From Brevibacillus ruminantium (GTDB lineage Bacteria; Bacillota; Bacilli; Brevibacillales; Brevibacillaceae), in contig NZ_CP098755.1 in NCBI RefSeq assembly GCF_023746555.1, forward strand, positions 1,616,001-1,680,000: a DNA stretch of 64,000 bases, written 5' to 3'. Both the position numbers and the translations under genes were made by a program. Each line of letters starts with the position of its first letter. Position 1 is the first letter of the stretch. The notes under the pieces are model-generated. The model was not told the origin of the DNA. It saw nothing but the letters and a program-made list of their open reading frames with translations, and did not search any database. Positions 8,273 to 17,272 of the stretch are shown here, one piece after another.

Positions 8273-8300
8273 TAACATATGGGTTTTCGCACAGAGCCGT
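8273..8300 (-). promoter_or_regulatory. Candidate sigma-K promoter of YjcZ-like gene
   Basis: On the minus strand CATATGTTA fits the sigma-K -10 consensus CATANNNTA exactly, with AC 17 bases upstream as the -35. The -10 lies inside the palindrome CCCATA-TGT-TATGGG. Confidence 0.55.
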
Positions 8301-8400
8301 AACGGGCAAACGCCTATTTTTGCGAAGTATATTATTCTGAAAACATGGAAAAGCTAGAGGATACGAAAGTACTACGCGAAACGAAAGGATGGCATTTGTC

Positions 8401-8637
8401 ATGCGCAAAGCCTTGTCCGGCATGGACCACTATTTTTTGGAACCTGTTATGATCAACGTTGGGGAAGACTTCAAGTCAATCGTATGGAAGGCCCAGTACG
8501 ATATGGATTTTAATACGGAGTGTCTGTTCTGCTTTTCGGAAAGTATCACGGGATACCGCGTGGAGGACGAAGCAGGCCGCTCTGGAAAGGTCGCTGTCTG
8601 CCCGCATTGTGAAAAAGTAAACGCGATTTACGCTTGA
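8401..8637 (+). CDS. Small zinc-ribbon-like protein, unknown function
   Basis: The protein has 78 residues, or 82 if the ATG at 8389 is used. AAAGGA lies 11 bases before the ATG at 8401. The C-terminal half has CLFCF and CPHC about 30 residues apart (ECLFCF ... VAVCPHCEKV), the pattern of a four-Cys zinc ribbon. The N-terminal half has no recognisable motif. It stands alone between two intergenic regions, and no partner or regulation can be inferred. Confidence 0.65.
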   Translation: MRKALSGMDHYFLEPVMINVGEDFKSIVWKAQYDMDFNTECLFCFSESITGYRVEDEAGRSGKVAVCPHCEKVNAIYA

Positions 8638-8792
8638 GGCTCATTCAGGTAATTTCTTCCTTGCATCAGGCTGCGAATGTTGCGTTCGCAAATGTGATAA
8701 CAGAGAGTGTCGCTTCCAGCGTTTAGCGCTACCTGTCGATTCTACAGGGCTGGTGCCTGTTTGCCCAATTTTCCCGAGCTTTCAACAGACGG

Positions 8793-8822
8793 AAACGATG
8801 TCACATGGGGGCATCGTTTTTG
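8793..8822 (+). terminator. Rho-independent terminator
   Basis: AAACGATG and CATCGTTT form an 8-bp stem followed by TTGCTTGT. It lies about 155 bases past the zinc-ribbon gene, in a 294-base stretch (8638-8931) where no other gene was seen. Confidence 0.65.
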
Positions 8823-8931
8823 CTTGTGTCTGCCACTCTATCCACCAAGTACCACCCCTCGTTTAGCAGGATTGAATCTGGTGAAATCGAATAGATAGGG
8901 GAGCATACATAAGCAGGATAGAGGTGAACTC

Positions 8932-9330
8932 ATGCACAAGAAATGCAGCCGCTGTGGTGATGACATGGAGGTGATTCTGCGCAACGTCATGTACCGAAAA
9001 AAGGTAAAAATTATGAATGTTCCGGTACAGGTTTGTCAGAATGATCACTGCTCTCACTTGCAGGTTGTCGATGTGGTCAAGGAAGATTTGAAACAACTGA
9101 TGGAAAATCTGGGCCACAATCCACAGCGGCAAAACATCGAATTTGATGAAGTATCCGAGCTTTCTCACCTGCTGGTATTGATGGCGAATCAGGAAGAGGA
9201 CGGGGCGGTTCGAGAAGCTTTGGAAGGGAAAGTAAACGAGCTGCTGGATCTGTTCTTGCTGGCCCAATCGCTAGGAGACGAGGAATGGATGCGGGAGCTG
9301 CGTCAGCGCCTGACCAAAATCATGATCTAA
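8932..9330 (+). CDS. YgiT-type zinc-finger-like protein, unknown function
   Basis: This is a 132-residue protein with GAGGTG before the ATG. The N-terminus has CSRCGDDMEV and later QVCQNDHC, so two Cys pairs about 26 residues apart, like the YgiT/MqsA-type zinc finger; between them is a basic strand region (MYRKKVKIMNVPV). Residues 60-132 are acidic and helical, with no DNA-binding helix of the MqsA kind visible. It may be a small metal-binding regulator, but that is inference from the Cys pattern alone. Confidence 0.65.
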   Translation: MHKKCSRCGDDMEVILRNVMYRKKVKIMNVPVQVCQNDHCSHLQVVDVVKEDLKQLMENLGHNPQRQNIEFDEVSELSHLLVLMANQEEDGAVREALEGKVNELLDLFLLAQSLGDEEWMRELRQRLTKIMI

Positions 9331-9426
9331 AAACTTGCGGTCACGTTGGCACCTGCTACATGGACTTCCGCTCTGCTTTTCCGTATACTAAAGCCACATA
9401 CGCGTATCGAGAGGAGTGAAGTACAG

Positions 9427-9753
9427 GTGTCAGCAGGTCAATTGCACTCCCTGGAGGAGTTGGATCAATTCGTCTCACAGGCGGGAAAACGGCTGTTGTT
9501 CAAGCACAGCACCATTTGTCCAATCAGCACGACGGCTCATGAGGAATTTTTATCCTTTCTACAGGAACAAGATGTACCGGCGGCGGTGATTCTGGTTCGG
9601 GAGGATCGTCCCGTGTCCAATGAAGTTGCTGAGCGCTATTCCATCAAACACGAGTCCCCGCAGATTTTTCTGCTGGAGGACGGACAGGTAAAATGGCACA
9701 CGTCGCATTGGAAAATCACCAAAGCAGCGATTGCCGAAGCCATTCAAGGCTAA
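9427..9753 (+). CDS. ytxJ: YtxJ-type monothiol bacilliredoxin
   Basis: The GTG at 9427 is chosen because AGGAG lies 10 bases before it and upstream codons show no family sequence. The 108-residue thioredoxin-fold protein has KHSTICPISTTAHEEF, in which a single Cys replaces the CxxC pair, then ERYSIKHESPQIFLLEDGQ with the cis-Pro, and ends WKITKAAIAEAI. This is the YtxJ (BrxC) family, which removes bacillithiol from mixed disulfides on proteins. It is cytoplasmic. Bacillithiol use is typical of the Bacillales and fits the host. It is followed at once by a terminator shared with the convergent gene. Confidence 0.9.
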   Translation: MSAGQLHSLEELDQFVSQAGKRLLFKHSTICPISTTAHEEFLSFLQEQDVPAAVILVREDRPVSNEVAERYSIKHESPQIFLLEDGQVKWHTSHWKITKAAIAEAIQG

Positions 9754-9754
9754 T

Positions 9755-9789
9755 AAAAGAGGTTGGCTAGTGGAGCCAACCTCTTTTTT
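9755..9789. terminator. Bidirectional terminator between ytxJ and FtsA-like gene
   Basis: AAAAGAGGTTGGCT pairs with AGCCAACCTCTTTT over 14 bases with a 5-base loop. T runs on both strands serve both converging genes. Confidence 0.85.
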
Positions 9790-9809
9790 GCTTACGAGCG
9801 AACACATTA

Positions 9810-11990
9810 TTATTCCCAGTACAGCTCCAGCTTGTCGCCTGCGTTCAGCTCGGTATGAAAGGAGGCAGGCTCCCCGTTTACCAGCATCACCAACCGGCTG
9901 ATACCTTCTGTTACCGGTTTTTCCAAAGAGACGTCGACGTATCGGAAAACGTCGCTAAACACAGGGGCGGTCGGCGTCGATGCTTTTACGCTGATCACGG
10001 CACCGTTTTCGACAATTTCATGCTGCTCTGCCGCTCTGCCGTTCATGGTGATGCTGAGGGAGGCAAGCGTAATGGTGACCGGCTGCCCGTTGAAATGGAC
10101 GGAGATCGTCTCCTGTACCCATTCTTCCGGAGGGATGACATCCCTGATTTCCGGTGCCTGAAAGGGCTCTTCACGGAAGGTCAACTGGTCGCCGGGTCGC
10201 ACAAAGTCGCTGAAAGCGGCATCCTTGCCGTTCACCTGCACGATTTTTTGCAGCGCCGGGAGCGTTGTTTCGTGACCGTTTACCTGAAAGTGGAATACCT
10301 CCACAGGCTCGTCAGCTCCATCAGCGGACCACACCCCGGATTCGCGCAGCACTTCTTCAACCGTTCGCGGCAAACGGATCACGATCTCGCTGCGGTCAGT
10401 AAGGCTTGCGTCCAGAGGGAGGGGAACGCCGTCCACGAGTGCGACAGGGCCAAGCGAGACAGGCTGTTCGTTGATGAACAGCTCCAGCGTGTCCAGCTTG
10501 TCCATCAGATCAATCACCTGCACCGTGGCATTTTCACCATCTTGCCCTGCGACGGCGACAATGCGGTCACCCTCTGCAATCGGTGTATCCAGTCCGCAGG
10601 CTTCCCCATTTTTTTCGATGACAGGCGGTGTGCCATGACCGCCGGGGATCATTTTCATCCGTCCATTCACTGTCAAGGTAATGGCCATTCCCGGCCTTCC
10701 GTGCAGGCGGCGAATATCCAGTCCGGAAGCGATCAAAGCGTCGCCGACAGTCATTTTTCGCAGATCAAAGATGCGAATCGAATGGTCATTTACCGTTACT
10801 GTTACATATTTCACCGGATGGCGCCGGGCTGCCACGGCAATCCCCACCGGTGTAACAAATTCAGGGCCATTGAGCAGCGGATGTTCCCCGACAAACTGGC
10901 GAATTGCATCTGCGCCTCGGACAGCCACACGTGCAGCAGGCAACCCGAGCGCCTCTGCCACACGTTCGGTCAGCTTGGGCGTCAGACTGCCGCCTCCGAT
11001 CAGCATGACCGCTTGCGGTGCCTTGCCGTTTAGCTCCAGGATTTTCACAGCGATCTTCCCGGCGAGATTGGTAATCTCCGGCATAATGGCCTTCACGACT
11101 TCCTCGGTGGAAAGCGTTTGCTCCAGTCCGAGGATATCGGTGAACGTAATCTCGTCGGAGGAGGTGAGAGCGCGCTTCACTTCCTCTGCCATCGGAAAGT
11201 CCAGCAGAAACGCATTCATCAGGGCATCGGTAATCTCATCGCCTGCGACTGGCACCATGCCGTACGCGGTGATGGCGCCTTCCTCGGTCAGCGCGACGTC
11301 GGAGGTTCCGGCACCAATATCCACCAGCGCGATATTCAGTCTGCGCATGGTCACCGGGATCAGGACGTTAATTGCGGCAATCGGCTCCAGTGTGAGCGCC
11401 TGCATATCCAGCCCGCAGCGGTTCAATGCAGCGAGCAGCGAGTCTACGACGACGCGCGGCAAAAAGGTTGCGATGACATCCACGCTGGCCTTCTCTCCGC
11501 GCTGATCGATCAGATTGCCGATCAATTCTTCATCGAGGAAATAATTGACTACACTGTACCCGACACAGTAATAGCGGGTGACGTCCTGTTCGTTCAGCTC
11601 CTGCGCGAGCAGGGATTGGGCTTCCTGGACAGCAGAAAATTCCAGGGTGAGCACGTCGTCACGGGTAACGGCTGCGTGCCGGGAGAGCTGAATATCCATC
11701 CGCACGCGCTTGGTGCGAAGCGAGCGGCCTGCAGCGGCTACAGCTACCTTGGTAAGCAGTCCGTGCTTGGCTTCCAGCTCCTCTTTGATTTTTCCAATAA
11801 CGCGGGACACGGCCATCACATCGTGGATCTGACCGTCCAGCATGGAGCGCTCGCTATGCTCGTGAACGGTGCAATCGATCACGCGAAACTGCTCGCCAGC
11901 CGGTTCTACGATCAGTCCAACCACTGTGCGCGTACCGATGTCCAAAGCAAATATCAGCTCATCAGAGGCTGCATGTTCATGGTCTGACAA
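9810..11990 (-). CDS. FtsA-fold ATPase with repeat-rich C-terminus
   Basis: The 726-residue protein starts at TTG 11990, with GGAG about 11 bases upstream and no better start in frame. Residues 1-390 are an actin/FtsA fold: phosphate-1 FALDIGTRTVVGLIV, phosphate-2 IALVDIGAGTSDVAL and adenosine motif AVMLIGGGSLTPKL. An SHS2-like segment (VAVAAAGRSLRTKR) is present as in FtsA. Residues 395-726 hold about five beta-rich repeats with a [VM][ND]G...[EAP]GD turn, resembling beta-grasp or SLBB modules. FtsA itself is about 420 residues and ends in a membrane helix, which is missing here. It may be a divergent FtsA/PilM relative; its role is not known. It is divergent from aroG. Confidence 0.8.
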   Translation of the reverse strand: MSDHEHAASDELIFALDIGTRTVVGLIVEPAGEQFRVIDCTVHEHSERSMLDGQIHDVMAVSRVIGKIKEELEAKHGLLTKVAVAAAGRSLRTKRVRMDIQLSRHAAVTRDDVLTLEFSAVQEAQSLLAQELNEQDVTRYYCVGYSVVNYFLDEELIGNLIDQRGEKASVDVIATFLPRVVVDSLLAALNRCGLDMQALTLEPIAAINVLIPVTMRRLNIALVDIGAGTSDVALTEEGAITAYGMVPVAGDEITDALMNAFLLDFPMAEEVKRALTSSDEITFTDILGLEQTLSTEEVVKAIMPEITNLAGKIAVKILELNGKAPQAVMLIGGGSLTPKLTERVAEALGLPAARVAVRGADAIRQFVGEHPLLNGPEFVTPVGIAVAARRHPVKYVTVTVNDHSIRIFDLRKMTVGDALIASGLDIRRLHGRPGMAITLTVNGRMKMIPGGHGTPPVIEKNGEACGLDTPIAEGDRIVAVAGQDGENATVQVIDLMDKLDTLELFINEQPVSLGPVALVDGVPLPLDASLTDRSEIVIRLPRTVEEVLRESGVWSADGADEPVEVFHFQVNGHETTLPALQKIVQVNGKDAAFSDFVRPGDQLTFREEPFQAPEIRDVIPPEEWVQETISVHFNGQPVTITLASLSITMNGRAAEQHEIVENGAVISVKASTPTAPVFSDVFRYVDVSLEKPVTEGISRLVMLVNGEPASFHTELNAGDKLELYWE

Positions 11991-12164
11991 TGGGGGGTCA
12001 CTCCTCGTACCGGTGGTAATTCCGGGAAATCATTCTGTCACCTAATTCGACTCGAAGACTGAAGAATCCTGTCGAAACAAGGAATCTTCTTCACTCTTCG
12101 CGAAAATTTAGAAAACGATAAAAAATACTTTATATTTACTTTCGCGCTTTTTGGCGCTAAACTG

Positions 12165-12193
12165 CTGACAAGGGAGTTTCGATCGATTATAAT
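12165..12193 (+). promoter_or_regulatory. Predicted sigma-A promoter of aroG
   Basis: CTGACA, a 17-base spacer and TATAAT lie about 60 bases upstream of the aroG start. Confidence 0.75.
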
Positions 12194-12251
12194 AACCCTA
12201 ATTTATCGAAAAGACAAACAAAACTAGATGAGAAGAGGAGAGTGGAGACGA

Positions 12252-13349
12252 ATGGCACATGATCCAGTCGAAACCATGCGGAAACAAATTGACGAGATCA
12301 ATCTGGAGATTCTCGCCTTAATCAACAAGCGGGCTGCTCTTGTTCAAGACCTGGGCAAGGAAAAGCTGAAGCAGGGCATCAATCGTTTTGATCCAGAGCG
12401 TGAGCGCGAAATGCTCAACCTTTTGGTGGAAAACAATAACGGTCCTTTTACCGATAATACCATTCGTCATCTCTTCAAACAGATTTTTCAGGCATCTCTG
12501 GATTTGCAAAAGAGCGAGAACAAGAAAGTATTGCTGGTAAGCCGCAAAAAACAGCCGGAGGATACTGTTCTCTCCATTAAGGGTGTTGAATTTGGCGGCG
12601 GTGAACCGATTCTGATCGCCGGTCCATGTTCGGTAGAAAGCTACGAGCAGGTGCGTGCAGTAGCGGAGAACCACGTGAAGCGCGGACTTCGCGTGCTGCG
12701 CGGCGGTGCCTTCAAGCCACGTACTTCGCCATATGACTTCCAGGGCTTGGGTGAAGAAGGGCTGAAAATTCTGAAGCGCATCGGTGATGAATTCAACCTC
12801 GTAACCATCAGTGAAATTGTGACACCGTCTGATCTGGAGTTGGCGACCCAATACATCGATGTGATCCAAATCGGTGCTCGCAACATGCAGAACTTTGAAC
12901 TGCTGAAAGCCGCGGGACGCCTCAATCATCCCGTTCTGTTGAAACGCGGTCTGTCGGCGACGATCGAAGAGTTCATCTACGCTGCCGAGTACATTTTGTC
13001 CGAGGGAAATACGCAAGTGATGCTGTGTGAGCGCGGTATCCGCACCTATGAAAAAGCAACACGCAACACGCTGGATATCTCTGCTGTGCCGCTGTTGAAG
13101 CAGGAAACGCATTTGCCGGTATTCGTGGACGTTACCCACTCTACCGGACGCCGCGATCTGCTCCTGCCGACTGCCAAAGCCGGTCTTGCTGTTGGCGCAG
13201 ACGGAGTGATGCTGGAAGTTCACCCGGACCCGGATGTAGCACTTTCAGATGCCAAACAGCAGGTAAACATCCCGCAATTCAACGAAATTGTGGATGAACT
13301 GCTTGCTTCCGGCCTGTATAAGGAAGCGAAGGTCGCTGTCGAGAAATAG
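12252..13349 (+). CDS. aroG: DAHP synthase with chorismate mutase domain
   Basis: The 365-residue bifunctional enzyme has an AroQ-type chorismate mutase at its N-terminus (about 1-90: [19 protein letters not shown]) and a type I beta DAHP synthase from about 105 to the end ([58 protein letters not shown]). It condenses PEP and erythrose-4-phosphate, the entry to aromatic amino acids. The mutase part gives prephenate feedback in Bacillus. The ATG at 12252 has GGAG in front; an upstream ATG at 12228 adds only 8 unlikely residues. Its place near ccpA matches the aroA-ccpA neighbourhood of B. subtilis, here with csoR between them. Confidence 0.95.
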   Translation: MAHDPVETMRKQIDEINLEILALINKRAALVQDLGKEKLKQGINRFDPEREREMLNLLVENNNGPFTDNTIRHLFKQIFQASLDLQKSENKKVLLVSRKKQPEDTVLSIKGVEFGGGEPILIAGPCSVESYEQVRAVAENHVKRGLRVLRGGAFKPRTSPYDFQGLGEEGLKILKRIGDEFNLVTISEIVTPSDLELATQYIDVIQIGARNMQNFELLKAAGRLNHPVLLKRGLSATIEEFIYAAEYILSEGNTQVMLCERGIRTYEKATRNTLDISAVPLLKQETHLPVFVDVTHSTGRRDLLLPTAKAGLAVGADGVMLEVHPDPDVALSDAKQQVNIPQFNEIVDELLASGLYKEAKVAVEK

Positions 13350-13422
13350 GCTGCCCCTGCACGAGCGCTTTTTCATTGCCGGCGTCTGTCTGGTTTGAGT
13401 TTCAAGAAGTTTGCGATCGTAA

Positions 13423-13456
13423 AAGGCTTTCCCACGCGGTTGGGAAAGCTTTTTTT
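13423..13456 (+). terminator. Terminator of aroG
   Basis: The stem GGCTTTCCCA / TTGGGAAAGCT has a 5-base loop and a run of seven Ts. Confidence 0.85.
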
Positions 13457-13540
13457 CTACGGTCTATGATTTGACGAAAAACGGTGCAAACAGTAAGCTA
13501 ACAGTAACAAGGGGATTTCTCGGAGAAGGGAGCACAACCT

Positions 13541-13849
13541 ATGAGTGAGCAGGATCACTGCTGTTCGCCTGAGCGGACGACGCCGCGGACAGAGAAAATC
13601 AAGGCAAACATGATTGCTCGATTGAATCGGGTAGAAGGTCAGGTTCGCGGCATCCGAGGGATGGTAGAGAAAGATGTGTACTGCGACGACATCCTGAACC
13701 AGATCGCTGCCGTCCAATCTGCGCTGAATGCCGTGGGCAAAATGCTTCTCGAGGGACACATGAAAAGCTGTGTCATGGAGCGGATTCAGCAGGGTGACAA
13801 CGAAGTGATTGACGAGCTGTTGAAGACCATGAATAAATTGATGAAATGA
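13541..13849 (+). CDS. csoR: CsoR-family copper-sensing repressor
   Basis: The 102-residue helical repressor (DUF156) contains RLNRVEGQVRGIRGMV and the ligand set Cys48, His73 and Cys77 (YCDD ... GHMKSC). That is the Cys-His-Cys site of Cu(I)-responsive CsoR, as opposed to formaldehyde- or nickel-sensing relatives. Two extra Cys at positions 7-8 sit in a flexible N-terminal tail. CsoR normally represses copZA; neither gene is adjacent here, so it would act in trans or the copper genes are elsewhere. GAAGGGAG precedes the ATG. A hairpin with 9-base arms (13857-13889) follows but has a poor T tract. Confidence 0.9.
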   Translation: MSEQDHCCSPERTTPRTEKIKANMIARLNRVEGQVRGIRGMVEKDVYCDDILNQIAAVQSALNAVGKMLLEGHMKSCVMERIQQGDNEVIDELLKTMNKLMK

Positions 13850-13963
13850 GCGGGGAGGGTGTCCGGAAAACAATTGCAACCGGACACACCTTGTCGTATC
13901 ATAGGTGCATACATTTATGAAAATACTATGAAAACCATAAAATAGGGAAAGCGAGGGTGTGTG

Positions 13964-14983
13964 ATGCCGGTAACAATCTATGATGTGGCACGGGAAGCAG
14001 GAGTTTCGATGGCGACCGTTTCCCGGGTGGTAAACGGGAACCCGAACGTAAAACCGCTGACGAGAAAAAAGGTGTTAAGTGCCATTGAACGCCTGGGGTA
14101 TCGGCCCAATGCAGTCGCACGCGGTTTGGCCAGCAAAAAGACAACAACGGTCGGTGTCATCATTCCGGATATTTCCAGTTTGTTTTTTTCTGAATTGGCT
14201 CGGGGCATTGAGGATATTGCCACCATGTACAAATACAACATCATTCTTTGCAATTCGGACCAGCGTCTGGAGAAAGAGCTGCAGCTCATCAATACGCTTT
14301 TGGAAAAACAGGTGGACGGGCTTTTGTTCATGGGGGCAGAGATTAAGGAAGATCATCTGCAAGCGCTCAAAACAGCTTCGGTCCCGACCGTTCTGGCTGC
14401 GACCCGCGATGCGGACAACACGCTTCCGTCTGTTACCATTGATCATTTCCAGGCGGCGTATGATGCGACCAAAGAACTGATTGATCACGGACACAAACGT
14501 ATCGCCATGATTACCGGGCCGATGAATGACCCGCTCGGCGGTTTGATGCGTTACGAAGGCTACAAGCGGGCCCTGTCTGATTCCGGTTTGCCGCTGGACG
14601 AGTCTTTGGTTGCTCACGGCAATCTGTTCTACGAGTCCGGTCTGCAGGCGACTGCCGGATTCCTCGCCTTGCAAGAGCGGCCTACGGCGGTGTTTTCGGC
14701 AAGTGACGAGATGGCGATCGGTGCCATTCATGCCGCGCAGGATGCAGGGCTTCATGTTCCGCGCGATCTGGAAGTGATCGGTCACGACAATATCCGTCTG
14801 GTCGAGATGGTGCGGCCGCGTCTTACCTCTGTCGTACAGCCGATGTATGATATCGGTGCCGTTGCCATGCGGTTGTTGACCAAGTACATGAACAACGAAC
14901 AGGTGGATGAACATGTCGTGCTCCTGCCGCATCGTATTGAGTATCGGGAAAGCACTCGTCCGCGCGAGACGACATCCAGCTAG
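13964..14983 (+). CDS. ccpA: Catabolite control protein A
   Basis: The 339-residue LacI/GalR regulator begins [29 protein letters not shown] with the classic helix-turn-helix and hinge helix ([12 protein letters not shown]). Its periplasmic-binding-protein-like core is very close to Bacillus CcpA, including [25 protein letters not shown] and the ending [13 protein letters not shown]. CcpA with HPr-Ser-P binds cre sites for carbon catabolite control. The ATG at 13964 directly follows an in-frame GTG; either may be used, with AGCGAGGGTG upstream. It is close to acuABC, a known CcpA target set in B. subtilis. Confidence 0.96.
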   Translation: MPVTIYDVAREAGVSMATVSRVVNGNPNVKPLTRKKVLSAIERLGYRPNAVARGLASKKTTTVGVIIPDISSLFFSELARGIEDIATMYKYNIILCNSDQRLEKELQLINTLLEKQVDGLLFMGAEIKEDHLQALKTASVPTVLAATRDADNTLPSVTIDHFQAAYDATKELIDHGHKRIAMITGPMNDPLGGLMRYEGYKRALSDSGLPLDESLVAHGNLFYESGLQATAGFLALQERPTAVFSASDEMAIGAIHAAQDAGLHVPRDLEVIGHDNIRLVEMVRPRLTSVVQPMYDIGAVAMRLLTKYMNNEQVDEHVVLLPHRIEYRESTRPRETTSS

Positions 14984-15022
14984 GGAGAGTGCTGCACATG
15001 CTGCGGCAAGAGGAGGACAGCA

Positions 15023-15958
15023 ATGAAAATCGGAATAATCGGGGCCATGGATGAAGAGATCGCCCTGTATGTAGACAATCTGGCAGAAACGGTCACCGTG
15101 GAAAAGGCCGGGATTACGTATTATGAAGGCAAATGGGAAGGAACATCCGTCGTCCTGTGCAAATCAGGCGTCGGCAAAGTAAACGCCGCAGTTACCACAC
15201 AAATCCTGATTGATCAGTTTAAAGTGGACAGCGTGATCTTCACAGGCGTGGCCGGTGCCGTGCATCCGACGCTGAACATCGGGGATATCGTCGTCTCTAC
15301 AGACTGTCTCCAGCATGATATCGATGTGACGCCGCTCGGCTTTGCGCCCGGTCAGATCCCGTTCACGGAAAAATCGGTCTGGGAGGCAGACCCGGGACTG
15401 ATCCAGCTTGCCGTACATGCAGGCCGGGAGCTGGAGGCAGGGGTTCAGGTCACGACCGGACGCATTCTCTCCGGGGATCAGTTCGTTGCCGACAGAGAAA
15501 AGGTTCAAAAGCTGCACGAGCAGTTTGCAGCTCATTGCATCGAGATGGAAGGGGCGGCTGTCGGACAAGTCTGCGCTATGAACCAGACGCCGTTTGTCGT
15601 CGTTCGCTCCATGTCTGACAAGGCAGACGGGTCCGCTCATGTCAACTTCGCCGAGTTCACCAAGCTGGCTTCCGAACGCTCCTACGCCATCGTCAGACAG
15701 ATGCTGAGAGCGATGACCCCGGCGGTCATCGTCTACTCGACGAAGAATTGCATCGATTGTGACATGGTCAAGAACTGGCTGACTGCCAAGGGACTTCGTT
15801 TTGAAGTCCGAGATGTGATGACCAGCCGGGCGTATCAGGAAGAGGTCGAACGCTTTGGTTTCATGGGGGTTCCCGTGACGGTTGTCGGTGAAAAGGCCGT
15901 CAAGGGCTTCCAGCCTGTCGAATTGGAACAGCTGGTTGCCGGGCTTGGCACTAAATAA
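15023..15958 (+). CDS. mtnN: MTA/SAH nucleosidase fused to glutaredoxin-like domain
   Basis: Residues 1-230 are a complete 5'-methylthioadenosine/S-adenosylhomocysteine nucleosidase: MKIGIIGAMDEEIALY, FTGVAGAVHPTLNIGDIVVS, the nucleoside-binding IEMEGAAVGQV, and SDKADGSAHVNF with the catalytic Asp. Residues 232-311 are a glutaredoxin/NrdH-like domain: VIVYSTKNCIDCDMVKNWL with C243xxC246, then GVPVTVVGEKAVKGF with the cis-Pro and the GF turn. The usual nucleosidase is about 230 residues long and ends where the redox domain begins. The enzyme cleaves MTA and SAH to adenine and a thioribose product in the methyl cycle. The fused domain suggests thiol redox partnering. AAGAGGAGG precedes the ATG. 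Confidence 0.92.
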   Translation: MKIGIIGAMDEEIALYVDNLAETVTVEKAGITYYEGKWEGTSVVLCKSGVGKVNAAVTTQILIDQFKVDSVIFTGVAGAVHPTLNIGDIVVSTDCLQHDIDVTPLGFAPGQIPFTEKSVWEADPGLIQLAVHAGRELEAGVQVTTGRILSGDQFVADREKVQKLHEQFAAHCIEMEGAAVGQVCAMNQTPFVVVRSMSDKADGSAHVNFAEFTKLASERSYAIVRQMLRAMTPAVIVYSTKNCIDCDMVKNWLTAKGLRFEVRDVMTSRAYQEEVERFGFMGVPVTVVGEKAVKGFQPVELEQLVAGLGTK

Positions 15959-15993
15959 ACAGCCGAATAAACAACCAAAAAACAAGACAGATA

Positions 15994-16027
15994 AGCTCCG
16001 CCAGTTGGATTGGCGGAGCCTTTTTGT
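15994..16027 (+). terminator. Terminator of the mtnN fusion gene
   Basis: GCTCCGCCA and TGGCGGAGC form a 9-bp stem with a 7-base loop, followed by CTTTTTGTT. Confidence 0.85.
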
Positions 16028-16114
16028 TAGGAAAGCTTTGCGGTTGCCAGCCAGAAGATTCTGGTGATTCAATCAAGTAAAGAGCACCGAATGTGCCCCA
16101 TTCGCTGTTCGTCC

Positions 16115-17272
16115 TCAGCTCTCCTCTGCAACCGGGGCATGCATCATGGCCCGCTCCAGGGTGATGCGATTTTTCTCCGAGATTTCAATACGTCGAGGCA
16201 TCGGCGGAAAGGCGGTATCAAACAGACGGTCAGGAAGCTTTTCTTCACTGAGCGGCTGCCACTGCGTCAGCCATTGTTCGGGCAGAGGGCCATCTGTCAG
16301 CGGTTGATCACTCATCTCACTCCAGAGCAACGTCCAGGCTCGAGGGACAACCCGCCAGATATCGTAGCCTCCGCCTCCCACCGCAATCCATTTTCCACCG
16401 CAGTACTGATGGGCCAACTGATGCGCTAGCCGAGGAATCTCCTGGTAGATTTTCATGGAGCAAGAAAGATGGGTAAGCGGATCAAAGGTGTGCGCATCAC
16501 AGCCGTTTTGGGTCAAGATCACGTCCGGCTTGAAGCCCCGTGCCAATTTGGGAAGCAGCTCCTGGTAGATGTGCAAAAAGGAATCATCCTCCGTAAAAGG
16601 ATCCAGAGGAACGTTAACCGAATAGCCGTAACCGCTTCCATCACCGCGTTCTGTTAAATTGCCGGTCCCGGGGAACAGGTATTTTCCCGTCTCATGGAGG
16701 GAGACCGTCAAGACCTCGGGATCGTCATAAAAAGCCCATTGCACCCCGTCGCCGTGGTGAGCATCCGTATCGATGTAAAGGACGCGGGCATTCCATTGCT
16801 TGCGCATGTAGGCGATCGCCACAGAACAGTCATTATAGATGCAAAAACCGGAGGCGCGTCCGCGGAAAGCGTGATGCAGGCCGCCAGCAGGGTTAAAGGC
16901 GTGGGCCGCTTGTCCCTTCATGACCGCGTCGACGGCCTGCAAGGTACCGCCGACAATCAAGGCTGCCGCTTCATGCATCTGGGGAAAGCAGGGCACATCC
17001 TCTGTTCCCAGGCCGTAACTGGCTGCTGCAGGAAGCTCCTGGCTGCTATGTCCTTGTTGGCGGACAAATTCGATGTAGCGCGGGTCGTGAACGAGCGCCA
17101 ATTCATCATCCGTCGCCATCCGCGGCGGCAGGAGATCGGCTTCTGTCAAAAGCCCGTAGGCGCTCATCAGATCATGGGTCAACAGCAGGCGGCGTTGGTT
17201 GAAAGGGTGTTCATCGTGAAAATAATACTGGGTGTAGTCCGGCGAGTAGATCAGACGAGCGTTGCGGCTCAA
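16115..17272 (-). CDS. acuC: AcuC, class I histone-deacetylase-fold enzyme
   Basis: The 385-residue protein shows the deacetylase fold: DEHPFNQRRL near the start, GGLHHAFRGRASGFCIYND, YIDTDAHHGDGVQWAFYDD with the zinc-binding Asp/His, and QNGCDAHTFDPLTHL with the second Asp. In B. subtilis AcuC deacetylates and thereby reactivates acetyl-CoA synthetase AcsA. The start is TTG 17272, whose TTGA overlaps the TGA stop of acuB. GGAGG lies 8 bases upstream, so the two genes are translationally coupled. Confidence 0.95.
   Translation of the reverse strand: MSRNARLIYSPDYTQYYFHDEHPFNQRRLLLTHDLMSAYGLLTEADLLPPRMATDDELALVHDPRYIEFVRQQGHSSQELPAAASYGLGTEDVPCFPQMHEAAALIVGGTLQAVDAVMKGQAAHAFNPAGGLHHAFRGRASGFCIYNDCSVAIAYMRKQWNARVLYIDTDAHHGDGVQWAFYDDPEVLTVSLHETGKYLFPGTGNLTERGDGSGYGYSVNVPLDPFTEDDSFLHIYQELLPKLARGFKPDVILTQNGCDAHTFDPLTHLSCSMKIYQEIPRLAHQLAHQYCGGKWIAVGGGGYDIWRVVPRAWTLLWSEMSDQPLTDGPLPEQWLTQWQPLSEEKLPDRLFDTAFPPMPRRIEISEKNRITLERAMMHAPVAEES

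Noticed and set aside
9855..11987. Long open frames on the plus strand opposite the FtsA-like gene
   Set aside because: They lack ribosome sites and any protein motif, and mirror the codon pattern of the real gene on the other strand.
13857..13889. Hairpin behind csoR as a firm terminator
   Set aside because: Stem is good but the T tract is poor; left as a remark in the csoR entry.
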